Assembly (NCBI GenBank): GCA_025352845.1
Contig: JANXSC010000645.1
Span: forward strand, 1 to 29,693
DNA: 29,693 nucleotides
Source: Opitutaceae bacterium
GTDB lineage: Bacteria; Verrucomicrobiota; Verrucomicrobiia; Opitutales; Opitutaceae
Direction: 5' to 3'
This document shows positions 22,477 through 29,693 of this stretch, in pieces. The stretch's first letter is position 1, and each line of letters begins with the position of its first letter. The translations under genes were made by a program, and so were the position numbers. The notes below the pieces were generated by a model, which saw nothing but the letters and a program-made list of their open reading frames with translations, did no database searches and had not been told where the DNA came from.

Positions 22477-23883
22477 CAAAAGAAATCCAAGTTCAACGAC
22501 CAGCCGTTCGCCTATCACGCCGAGATCGAGCTCACGATCAGCACGCTAACGAACCTGGGCTCCGGGCTGGGGCGCGTCACGTTGCCGGCAATCGAAAATT
22601 CTTCCGCCGTAGCCTTGGCGAAGGTGGATCAAGAATCTAAAACCGAAAATCCCGCCGCCAGCGGCGGCTGGGTCGTCATGGTGCCCTTTACCCTGCCCGG
22701 CGAGCGCGTGCGCGCACGGGTCTTTCGCAACCACAAGAATTTTTCCGAGGCCGATCTCGTCGAGGTGCTCACACCGTCGCCCGAACGTGTGGGGCCGCGT
22801 TGTTCGCTCTTCGGGCGCTGCGGTGGCTGCCAATACCAGCACCTAGCCTACTCGGCGCAGCTGGAGTGGAAACGGCGGCAGCTAGCCGAGCTGTTGCAAC
22901 ATATGGCGGGCATCGCGGATTTCCCCGTCGCAGCAGTCGTCGGTTCGCCGCGGGAATTTCACTACCGCTCGAAAATCACGCCGCACTTCAATCCGCCGCG
23001 CGATCCCGCTGTGCCGCCGCCGATCGGATTTCTGCGGCAGGGCACGCGCTTCGACATCGTCGATGTGCCGCAGTGCCCGATCGCGACCGATGCGATCAAC
23101 GTGAAGCTCACCGAGGTCCGCGCTCGCGTCCATGCTCGCGCCGCGGCCGGCGAGTATAAACGCGCCGCCACGCTGCTCCTCCGCGAGGCGAGCGGCGGAG
23201 TCACGACCGACTACGATGCCATCATCACGGAGACGATTGATGTAGCCGGCCTCGCTGAGGCCGGTTCGGGGTCAGCGACCCCGACTACAACTGCACCGCT
23301 GCGCCTTCGCTTTCTCGCCCGAGATTTTTTCCAAAACAATCCCTTCATCCTCCCCGCGTTCACGCGCTACGTGCGCGAGCAGGCGGCCGCGAGCGGCGCG
23401 CGCTTCCTCGTCGATGCTTATTGTGGCAGCGGGCTCTTCGCGCTGAGCGCAGCCTCGGCCTTCGAACGCGTCGCCGGCATCGAAATCAGCGAGAGCAGCG
23501 TGCGTTTCGCCCGTGAGAACGCCGCGGCCAACGGCATCGCCAACGCCACGTTCACCGCGGGCGATGCCGCGCAGATTTTCTCCGGACTGCCCGTGCTCGC
23601 TTCACCCGAAGCGCCTGCGGCCTTCGCTGCCGCTGACACCGTCGTCGTGATCGATCCCCCGCGCAAGGGCTGCGACGAATCCTTCCTCCGGCAACTCTTC
23701 GCGTTCGGCCCGCGCGCTGTCGTTTACATCTCGTGTGATCCCGCGACGCAGATGCGCGACCTCACGCACTTTCTCGCCGCCGGCTACAAGCTCACCGCCG
23801 CCCAGCCCTTCGATCTTTTCCCGCAGACGCGGCACTTGGAGTGCGTGCTGACGTTGGTGCGCGGTGGCCTGCCGAAAGCTTGA
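22471..23883 (+). CDS. RumA/TrmA-family RNA (uracil-5-)-methyltransferase with an inserted repeat peptide
   Basis: About 470-residue SAM-dependent enzyme making m5U in rRNA or tRNA. An N-terminal TRAM domain (ELTISTLTNLGSGLGRV to RNHKNFSEADLVEVL) is followed by 4Fe-4S cysteines CSLFGRCGGC with the last Cys in DVPQCPI. The Rossmann part has VDAYCGSGLFAL, VVVIDPPRKGC, and the catalytic Cys in VYISCDPATQMRDL. A peptide AGLAEAGSGSATPTT, encoded by the element at 23242-23288, precedes LRFLARDFFQNNPF. No ATG is available; four in-frame GTG codons (22441, 22453, 22462, 22471) lie in or near the repeat arm, and 22471 is the closest to the TRAM domain. RlmD versus RlmC/TrmA specificity is not decidable. 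Confidence 0.88.
   Translation: MGQKKSKFNDQPFAYHAEIELTISTLTNLGSGLGRVTLPAIENSSAVALAKVDQESKTENPAASGGWVVMVPFTLPGERVRARVFRNHKNFSEADLVEVLTPSPERVGPRCSLFGRCGGCQYQHLAYSAQLEWKRRQLAELLQHMAGIADFPVAAVVGSPREFHYRSKITPHFNPPRDPAVPPPIGFLRQGTRFDIVDVPQCPIATDAINVKLTEVRARVHARAAAGEYKRAATLLLREASGGVTTDYDAIITETIDVAGLAEAGSGSATPTTTAPLRLRFLARDFFQNNPFILPAFTRYVREQAAASGARFLVDAYCGSGLFALSAASAFERVAGIEISESSVRFARENAAANGIANATFTAGDAAQIFSGLPVLASPEAPAAFAAADTVVVIDPPRKGCDESFLRQLFAFGPRAVVYISCDPATQMRDLTHFLAAGYKLTAAQPFDLFPQTRHLECVLTLVRGGLPKA
23242..23288 (+). repeat. 47-bp double-hairpin element inside the RumA-type gene (copy B)
   Basis: GTAG, then CCGGCCTC-GCT-GAGGCCGG, TT, CGGGGTC-AGC-GACCCCG, A, CTAC. Tetranucleotides at both ends face inward. 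Compared with copy A, the first stem changed T to C on one side and A to G on the other, keeping pairing. It encodes AGLAEAGSGSATPTT in the same frame as copy A. Confidence 0.87.
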
Positions 23884-23916
23884 GAATTTACCCGTTCTGC
23901 AGTCCAAATATCCGCC

Positions 23917-26900
23917 ATGCACACGCCATTTTGTCGCCTTGTTTTGCCGCTCGCGTTGGTTCTGGCTGGCAGCCTCGCAGCGCAAACGCTGACCGTGCCT
24001 CGCGTGGTCAGTATCGGCGGTGGGGGTGGCGTTGACCCGGGTCAACGTGTGGTTTTGACCCCGGTTTTCTCCGGTAATCCAATCATTGACCGATTCCAGT
24101 GGCGCAAGGACGGCGCGGACCTCGCTGGTGCGACCACACGCACCCTCGTTTTTGATCCCGTGGCGGTGACGGACGCAGGTAGCTACGTGGTGGTTGCCTC
24201 GAATGCCGCCGGGGTCAGCACACCCACAGTGTCCGCAACCCTGACGGTGCGACCCGCCGCAGCCCCGGTCTTCACCACTCCTCCGAACCTGCGGACCGCG
24301 GACGTCGGCCAAAGCATCGCTTTCTCATTCGCCGCCACCGGTGCGTTTCCCCGCACCTATCAGTGGCGCAGGAACGGCGCCGTCCTGGCCGGAGCCACCG
24401 AAACCACCTTCCGTCTGACGGCCATCACGCTGGCCGATGCGGGAGCCTATACCGTTCAGGTCAGCAACTCGCTCGGATCCGCCATCAGCGAACCGGGCAT
24501 CCTGACGGTGAACGTGGCACGACTGGCGACGTTCCGGGATTCCGCGCCGGCCTCGCAGACCCTGGGGGAAGGCTCCCCCGCCTCGCTCGTGATGCTGGTG
24601 GACGGCGGCTCGACTCCTTTTCTCTATCAATGGCTGAAGGGCGGCGTGCCGGTTCGCGGGGCAACTTTCCCGGAGTTGAGCCTCGAAGGCGTTATCTTCA
24701 GCGACGCGGGGCGCTATGCCCTGACGGTATCCAACGCCGCAGGCAGCGTCACCAGCCCGGAACTCGAGGTGATCGTGCAGCCGGCGCGGACGCCCGACTC
24801 GGCACGTCTGGAGAACGACACCTTGCTGGTCGGAGGCGTCCTCAGCTTGGATGCCAGCAGATCGGGCGGTCCTGAGACCTACCAGTGGTATAAGAACGGA
24901 ATTCCGATTCCACAGGCAACGGGCACGTCTCACAACGTGAGGCCGGTGACCATCGACACCGCCGGCTCATACTTTGTGATCGCCACCAAGGCGGTCGGCT
25001 CCACCACCAGCCGCACGGCGGAAGTGACCGTGCTGGCGGAACGCTCAGAGCGGGATTGGCTCGCGACCGAACGGAACGGCGACATCGCCTATTTTGCCTT
25101 CGCGAACCCCGCGCGGATCGAGCGGTTCGATCTGGCGCGAGAAGTCTGGCTGGCGCCGCTGCTGTTTGCCCGCCCGCTCACGGCTTTCACGATCAACGGA
25201 GGCTTCATCTATGTGGGGTTTGGCCAGTCGATTTCCCGATTTTCAATTGATGGTCTCGCCGAAACGCCGATTGCCTCCGGCCGAGTGGTGGACGCCACCG
25301 GCCTGCAGGTTTTGAGCGGCTTCCTGCTGGTGACGGATCGCGCAGGCGAACTCACCACGATACGGCTGAGCGACAACGCCAAGGTCGGCACCTTGGAATA
25401 CCCCCTGCGGATATTCGGTCCGTTGGCGCTCGTGGCCAACCGCCGGTTTGTGCTTGGCCGGAGCGGCCAATTTTCCGGCTCGCTTGTGACGTTGGCCCTT
25501 CAGCCGGGAGGGACGGCCGCCCGCACGCCAGACGTTGCACCCGACCCCGCCACATTCGCCGCCGCAGCCATCGGTTCCCGCATCTTTGTCGCACCCGACG
25601 AGAGTTTTTTTGCTGACGATGAGGGTGGTGTCTATCGCACAGCCAACTGGAGCTTCGCCGGCAGCCTCGGCAGCGTGTTTGAGGACTTGGATTTCGCGGC
25701 GGGTGCCGCGCCGGTGGTGCTGCGCGGCGCCACGGTGCATGTTCACGACAGCCGCTTCCGGGAAACTGGCCGCTTGGCCGCCGCTGTCGTCGGCAAGCGG
25801 GTTTTTGTGCGCGGGACGGATGTCTTTGTGTTCGGATCAAGGTTCGAAGGTGGCACGATTCCGCGTCAGAAACTGTCGCTGTTGCAGGCGCGGCCTGCGT
25901 CCGCCGCGGTGGCGCTCAACCCCGCAGGCCTAGGCTTCGTCCCGGACAGCATCCAGCTCGACCGCGACGGCGGGCTGCTCTTGCACAGCAAATTGCACCG
26001 GCAGTTGTTTCGCTGGTCCACTGCGGAACGCCGTTTCCTGCCATCTCTCCCGCTGCAAGGCTGGCCCAACGCCATGGCGTATTCGACCGCCTTGCATCGA
26101 GCCTATCTCGGTTACGCCGATGGCCGGGTGACTCAGATCCGGCTGGCTGAGGGCCAAGGTGCGGAGGATCCATTCAGCGGGACGATACCTCAAGTGCACG
26201 AGCTGGTGGCGATGGACCAGCATCTCCTCGTAGGCCGAGCCGGTTTTCGGGGCTACCCCGTCGGCTACGGTGTGTTTGCGCCCGACGGCGGATTTTCTGT
26301 GGCAGGCGGCGGCGGCGACGGCGACAATTCTTGGAGCCCATCGAACCGGCGGCTATACTTCCTGAATTCGCAGGATTTGATCTACAGCCAGCAGCGGGCG
26401 GATGGCTCGCTCGCGCGGCCGGTGAATTCACCGCACAACGGACGTTACCCCGCCAGTAGCCCGGTTCGGGTTTCGCCAGATGGCAGGCAGGTGCTCGTCG
26501 GCACCGGCCGCTTTTTCGATGGCGAGACGCTTCAGTTCAAAGGGGAGCTGCCTATTTTGGTCGGCGATGCCGCTTGGATCGGGAACCGTGTCTTCACGGG
26601 TCGCGCCACCGCCAGCGGGATTGAGGTGCAGCGGTGGAACGGCGTTTCCTACGCCTCGGAGCGCACTGCTTTCCTGCCCGGCCGGCTCATGCGATTGCTA
26701 ACTTTGGGCAATCGCCTCCTTGCCGTCACGGTGCGTGATGGATTGCCATACTTCTGTGTGCTCGATGACGAGTTGAATGTGCTGAGCGCTGACTTCGGCG
26801 GGCTTCCCAATCGTCTCGCCAACCTTTCCACCCGGGCGCGGGTGGGTGAAGGCGTGGAGCCCTTGATCCCAGGCTTCGTGATTTCCGGCGCCCATCCCAA

Positions 26901-27627
26901 GACCGTGCTTGTTCGCGTGGCCGGTCCCGTGCTCGCAGACTTCGGGCTGACCGACGCCGTCGCCTTCCCGGCATTCACCGTGCGCAATGGCACCGGCACG
27001 GTAGTGGCATCAAACTTCAGCTCGGCCACTGCGCCCAGCGCGCCCTTCGTGCGGGCAGTTTCAGCGCGGGTCGGTGCCTTCGCGTTTCCCAGTGGCAGCG
27101 CCGACACCGCCGCCTTGCTGAACCTCGATCCCGGCGCCTACACCGTGCAAGTGGGCGGTGCAAATGGCGCGGCCGGCATCGCGCTCGTCGAGATTTATGA
27201 TGCGCAAGACAACCTTGGTTCCAGCCGCATCGTCAACATCGCCACCCGCGGGCAAGTCGGCAGCGGTGCTGGCATCCTCATCTCTGGCATTACCGTGCAG
27301 GGCGACACGCCGAGAACTCTGCTCATCCGCGCGGTCGGACCTGCGCTGGCAGCCTTTGGCGTAGGTGGCGTGCTCGCCAATCCTCGTCTGCGCCTCTTCC
27401 GCGGCAACGATCTGATCGGAGAGAACGATGACTGGGGCGAGGGCGCCGCGGCGGCGGCGAGCCTGATTTCGAACGCAGCGTCCAGCGTGGGCGCCTTTTC
27501 CTTAGGCGTCGGCAGCCGCGACTCCGCCCTCTTGCTCACACTTCCGCCGGGCTCCTACACGGCGCAGGTCAGCGGCGTCGCCGACACCACCGGCGTCGCG
27601 CTCGTCGAGGTTTACGAGGTGCCGTGA
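23917..27627 (+). CDS. Large exported Ig-like/propeller-like protein with duplicated C-terminal repeat
   Basis: 1236 residues with a signal peptide (MHTPFCRLVLPLALVLAGSLAAQ). Four Ig-like domains follow, about residues 27-112, 113-200, 201-290 and 291-375, each with the Y/F-QW-x-K/R-x-G strand and the D-A/T-G-x-Y-x-V motif (QWRKDGADLAGA, QWRRNGAVLAGA, QWLKGGVPVRGA, QWYKNGIPIPQA). Residues 376-965 have no recognised domain but repeat strand-rich segments with 'G-x-V/F-F/Y-V' patterns, as in a beta-propeller. The C-terminus holds two copies of a module of about 135 residues: STRARVGEGVEPLIPGFVISG (from 968) and ATRGQVGSGAGILISGITVQG (from 1107), each ending with ALVEIYDAQ or ALVEVYEVP. It is probably a surface or secreted adhesion/binding protein. 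No sortase or PEP-CTERM anchor is seen. Confidence 0.85.
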   Translation: MHTPFCRLVLPLALVLAGSLAAQTLTVPRVVSIGGGGGVDPGQRVVLTPVFSGNPIIDRFQWRKDGADLAGATTRTLVFDPVAVTDAGSYVVVASNAAGVSTPTVSATLTVRPAAAPVFTTPPNLRTADVGQSIAFSFAATGAFPRTYQWRRNGAVLAGATETTFRLTAITLADAGAYTVQVSNSLGSAISEPGILTVNVARLATFRDSAPASQTLGEGSPASLVMLVDGGSTPFLYQWLKGGVPVRGATFPELSLEGVIFSDAGRYALTVSNAAGSVTSPELEVIVQPARTPDSARLENDTLLVGGVLSLDASRSGGPETYQWYKNGIPIPQATGTSHNVRPVTIDTAGSYFVIATKAVGSTTSRTAEVTVLAERSERDWLATERNGDIAYFAFANPARIERFDLAREVWLAPLLFARPLTAFTINGGFIYVGFGQSISRFSIDGLAETPIASGRVVDATGLQVLSGFLLVTDRAGELTTIRLSDNAKVGTLEYPLRIFGPLALVANRRFVLGRSGQFSGSLVTLALQPGGTAARTPDVAPDPATFAAAAIGSRIFVAPDESFFADDEGGVYRTANWSFAGSLGSVFEDLDFAAGAAPVVLRGATVHVHDSRFRETGRLAAAVVGKRVFVRGTDVFVFGSRFEGGTIPRQKLSLLQARPASAAVALNPAGLGFVPDSIQLDRDGGLLLHSKLHRQLFRWSTAERRFLPSLPLQGWPNAMAYSTALHRAYLGYADGRVTQIRLAEGQGAEDPFSGTIPQVHELVAMDQHLLVGRAGFRGYPVGYGVFAPDGGFSVAGGGGDGDNSWSPSNRRLYFLNSQDLIYSQQRADGSLARPVNSPHNGRYPASSPVRVSPDGRQVLVGTGRFFDGETLQFKGELPILVGDAAWIGNRVFTGRATASGIEVQRWNGVSYASERTAFLPGRLMRLLTLGNRLLAVTVRDGLPYFCVLDDELNVLSADFGGLPNRLANLSTRARVGEGVEPLIPGFVISGAHPKTVLVRVAGPVLADFGLTDAVAFPAFTVRNGTGTVVASNFSSATAPSAPFVRAVSARVGAFAFPSGSADTAALLNLDPGAYTVQVGGANGAAGIALVEIYDAQDNLGSSRIVNIATRGQVGSGAGILISGITVQGDTPRTLLIRAVGPALAAFGVGGVLANPRLRLFRGNDLIGENDDWGEGAAAAASLISNAASSVGAFSLGVGSRDSALLLTLPPGSYTAQVSGVADTTGVALVEVYEVP

Positions 27628-27733
27628 GCCCGGCTGGGCTCGCAAGCGAGTCGGGTTAGATCGTCCGCTGGCTTCCGGGATTGCCAGTTGGAGAAACCGG
27701 CCCATTTTTCGCCGCCCCAACCCCCATATCGCC

Positions 27734-29693
27734 ATGCCTTCTGCTGCTCCCTCCCACATTTGGAAGTTTTTCCGCACGGGCGGTCTCGATCAGGTTACGC
27801 TCGCCACCGGCGCCGATCTCCTCGCGCTCGATCAGCTCGACCAGAAACTCTGGGTCGCGCTCAGTTGCCCGGTGAAGGGCCTCGAGCTCGACGAAAAATC
27901 TCTCGCGCTCATCGACACCGATGGCGATGGCCGCATCCGGGTGCCCGAGCTGATTTCCGTCATTAAGTGGGCTGCCGCCCATCTGAAGGACGCCGGTGAT
28001 CTTCTCAAGGAGACCGATACGCTCGCGCTCGCTGCGCTCAACGACGCCACGCCCGAGGGCAGGTCCGTCATCGCCTCCGCCAAACAGATTCTAACGAACC
28101 TCGGCCAGAAGTCCGACTCCATCTCGCTCGCAGACGTGTCCGACACCGCGAAGATTTTCGCCGGCACGAAATTCAACGGTGACGGCGTCATCACCGCCAC
28201 CTCCGCCGCCGATGCCGCGACCGCCCAGCTCATCGCCGATATCATCGCCACCAAGGGTTCAGCACCCGATCGCAGCGGCACGCCGGGCGTGAACCAACCG
28301 ACCATCGACGCGTTTTTCGCCGACTGCATGGCCTACGCCTCGTGGCACGCCGCCAACGCCTCGCCGCTGGGCACCCACTCCGCCGCCGCCCTCGTGGCCG
28401 TGAAAGCAGTGCGCGCCAAGATCGAGGACTTCTTTGCCCGCTGCCGACTGGCCGCCTTCGACGCCCGCGCCACCGCGGCCGTCAACCGCGCCGAGTCCGA
28501 CTTCACCGCCCTCGCGGCCAAGGATCTCGCCATCGCTTCGGCTGAAATCGCCCAATTCCCGCTCGCCCGCGTCGAACCCGGCCGCGCGCTCCCGCTCTCC
28601 GATGGCGTCAACCCCGCGTGGGCCGGCGCCATCGCCGCGCTCCACGCCGCCGCGGTTACGCCCGCCTATGGCGCGGGCAAGACTTCGCTCACCGCCACCG
28701 AGTGGGGCGAACTCAACGGCAAACTCGCCGCCTACGAGGCGTGGACCGCCGGCAAGACGGGCGGCTCCGTCGAGGCGCTCGGCTACGAACGCGTCACAGC
28801 CCTCCTCGCCGGCACGGGTAAGGAGACGCTGACCGACCTCGTCGCCCAGGATACCGCGCTCGCGCCCGAGGCCGCCGCGATTGCCAATCTCGAAAAACTG
28901 CTGCGTTGCACGCGCGATCTCCGCGCGCTGCTCCACAATTTCGTCAACTTCGCCGATTTCTACTCGCGCGATCGCTGGGCCACGTTCCAAGCCGGCACCC
29001 TCTACCTCGACAGCCGCTCCTGCGAACTCTGCATCAAGGTCGATGCCCCGCAGCCCCTCGCCGCGATGAGCAAGGCCTACCTCGCCTACGTCAATTGCAC
29101 GCGCGCCGGCAGTCCCGCGATGACGGTCGCCTGCTGCTTCAGCCAGGGCGACAGCGACTACCTCTTCGTCGGCCGCCACGGCATCTTCTACGATCGCAAG
29201 GGCCGCGACTGGGATGCCGTCATCACCAGCATCGTCGATAGTCCGATCAGCCTTCGGCAGGCCTTCTGGTCGCCCTACAAAAAATTCGTCCGCATGATCG
29301 ACGAGATGGCCGCCAAGCGCGCCGCCGCCGCCGATGCCGCGTCTAACGACCGCCTCGGCAAGATGGCAGAGAAAACCGTCGCCGCGGCGGCCGATGCCGC
29401 CGCGAAGCAGGCCGCGCAGCCGCCGCCGCCGCCCACCACGCCCGCGGCGCCGCCTCCCGCCGCCAGGCCTCCTGAGCCGCCGAAGAAATTGGATGTCGGG
29501 GTCGTCGCCGCCTTGGGTGTGGCCGTCGGTGCCATTGGCGGAGCGCTCGCCACCGTCGGCGCGAAGCTCGCCGACATGCACTGGTGGCAATTCCCGCTCA
29601 TCGTCATCGCCGTCATGCTCGCGATTTCGCTGCCCGCGGTGCTCATCGCGTTTCTCAAGCTCCGCCAGCGCACCCTCGGCCCGATCCTCGACG
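27734..29693 (+). CDS. EF-hand protein with C-terminal membrane segments, uncharacterised (cut by window edge)
   Basis: 653 codons are visible and the frame is open at the window end. The N-terminal domain begins IWKFFRTGGLDQVTLATGADLLALDQLDQKLW. A canonical calcium-binding loop D61-T-D63-G-D65-G-R-I-R-V-P-E72 follows, and a degenerate second loop lies near KFNGDGVITA. The middle is helix-rich and Ala-rich. A conserved-looking block reads LRALLHNFVNFADFYSRDRWATFQ, then GTLYLDSRSCELCIKVD and GIFYDRKGRDWDAVI, with ISLRQAFWSPYKKFVRMIDEMAAK after it. A proline-rich linker (AAQPPPPPTTPAAPPPAARPPEPP) precedes two hydrophobic helices (VVAALGVAVGAIGGALATVGA and FPLIVIAVMLAISLPAVLIAFL). I recognise this type as a hypothetical family without assigned function. 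The ATG at 27734 gives the N-terminus. Confidence 0.82.
   Translation, partial: MPSAAPSHIWKFFRTGGLDQVTLATGADLLALDQLDQKLWVALSCPVKGLELDEKSLALIDTDGDGRIRVPELISVIKWAAAHLKDAGDLLKETDTLALAALNDATPEGRSVIASAKQILTNLGQKSDSISLADVSDTAKIFAGTKFNGDGVITATSAADAATAQLIADIIATKGSAPDRSGTPGVNQPTIDAFFADCMAYASWHAANASPLGTHSAAALVAVKAVRAKIEDFFARCRLAAFDARATAAVNRAESDFTALAAKDLAIASAEIAQFPLARVEPGRALPLSDGVNPAWAGAIAALHAAAVTPAYGAGKTSLTATEWGELNGKLAAYEAWTAGKTGGSVEALGYERVTALLAGTGKETLTDLVAQDTALAPEAAAIANLEKLLRCTRDLRALLHNFVNFADFYSRDRWATFQAGTLYLDSRSCELCIKVDAPQPLAAMSKAYLAYVNCTRAGSPAMTVACCFSQGDSDYLFVGRHGIFYDRKGRDWDAVITSIVDSPISLRQAFWSPYKKFVRMIDEMAAKRAAAADAASNDRLGKMAEKTVAAAADAAAKQAAQPPPPPTTPAAPPPAARPPEPPKKLDVGVVAALGVAVGAIGGALATVGAKLADMHWWQFPLIVIAVMLAISLPAVLIAFLKLRQRTLGPILD

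Noticed and set aside
27629..27655. Hairpin CCCGGCT...AGTCGGG after the Ig protein as an intrinsic terminator
   Set aside because: The inner stem allows almost no loop and there is no T-run after it; too weak to call.

Overview
This is a GC-rich, densely packed bacterial chromosome segment. The gene content (oleC/oleD of long-chain olefin synthesis, a large Ig-domain exported protein with a duplicated C-terminal repeat) and the intergenic repeats (REP palindromes that read as GRDARAT-type peptides, and ACACGGAA/CACGAAA palindromes that read as FRVFRG or HGTHGK-type peptides) point to Verrucomicrobiota, most likely Opitutaceae. This is recognition from memory, not a database match. I saw no tRNA, rRNA, CRISPR array, prophage or transposase gene.

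Layout. 1-459 (-): start of rlmN, cut by the window edge. 542-1140 (+): Phd/VapB-type antitoxin and VapC-type PIN toxin, closed by a REP-like hairpin. 1173-2585 (-): GH88-like glucuronyl hydrolase, divergent from a PAS histidine kinase (2712-3968, +). 3973-5214 (-): M20 peptidase. 5332-9124 (+): four-gene ABC-2 transporter (ATPase, permease, ATPase, permease). 9186-11757 (+): exported protein, ECF sigma factor and putative anti-sigma factor, joined by ATGA overlaps. 11758-12086: no intact gene; it holds a fatty-acid-hydroxylase remnant and a palindromic repeat. 12087-14610 (-): queC-queE-exoD-VOC run. 14741-17146 (+): histone-deacetylase-like hydrolase, RNase D-like nuclease, small lipoprotein. 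17228-20095 (+): oleC and oleD. 20214-21495 (+): membrane protein, NTF2-like protein, small basic protein. 21529-22386 (-) and 22471-23883 (+): divergent SpoU-type and RumA-type RNA methyltransferases. 23917-27627 (+): 1236-residue Ig/propeller-like exported protein. 27734-end (+): EF-hand protein with C-terminal membrane segments, cut by the window edge.

The most striking signal is mobile palindromic DNA entering or shaping genes. A 47-bp double-hairpin element bounded by GTAG-type tetranucleotides sits in frame inside both divergent RNA methyltransferase genes, giving each the same extra peptide, and one stem pair shows a compensatory change. A related GTAG-bounded element sits between the first permease and second ATPase of the ABC operon. 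It is flanked by a 19-bp direct repeat of the ATPase start, and the insertion leaves a 37-codon open frame that overlaps both neighbours, so start/stop coupling may be preserved. A third GTAG hairpin supplies the stop codon of vapC. A different palindrome family supplies the apparent GTG start regions of the two methyltransferases and of oleD.

The ABC operon and the sigma-factor operon are each preceded by TGTAAC-17 bp-TGTAT, so they may be co-regulated by the window's own ECF sigma factor.
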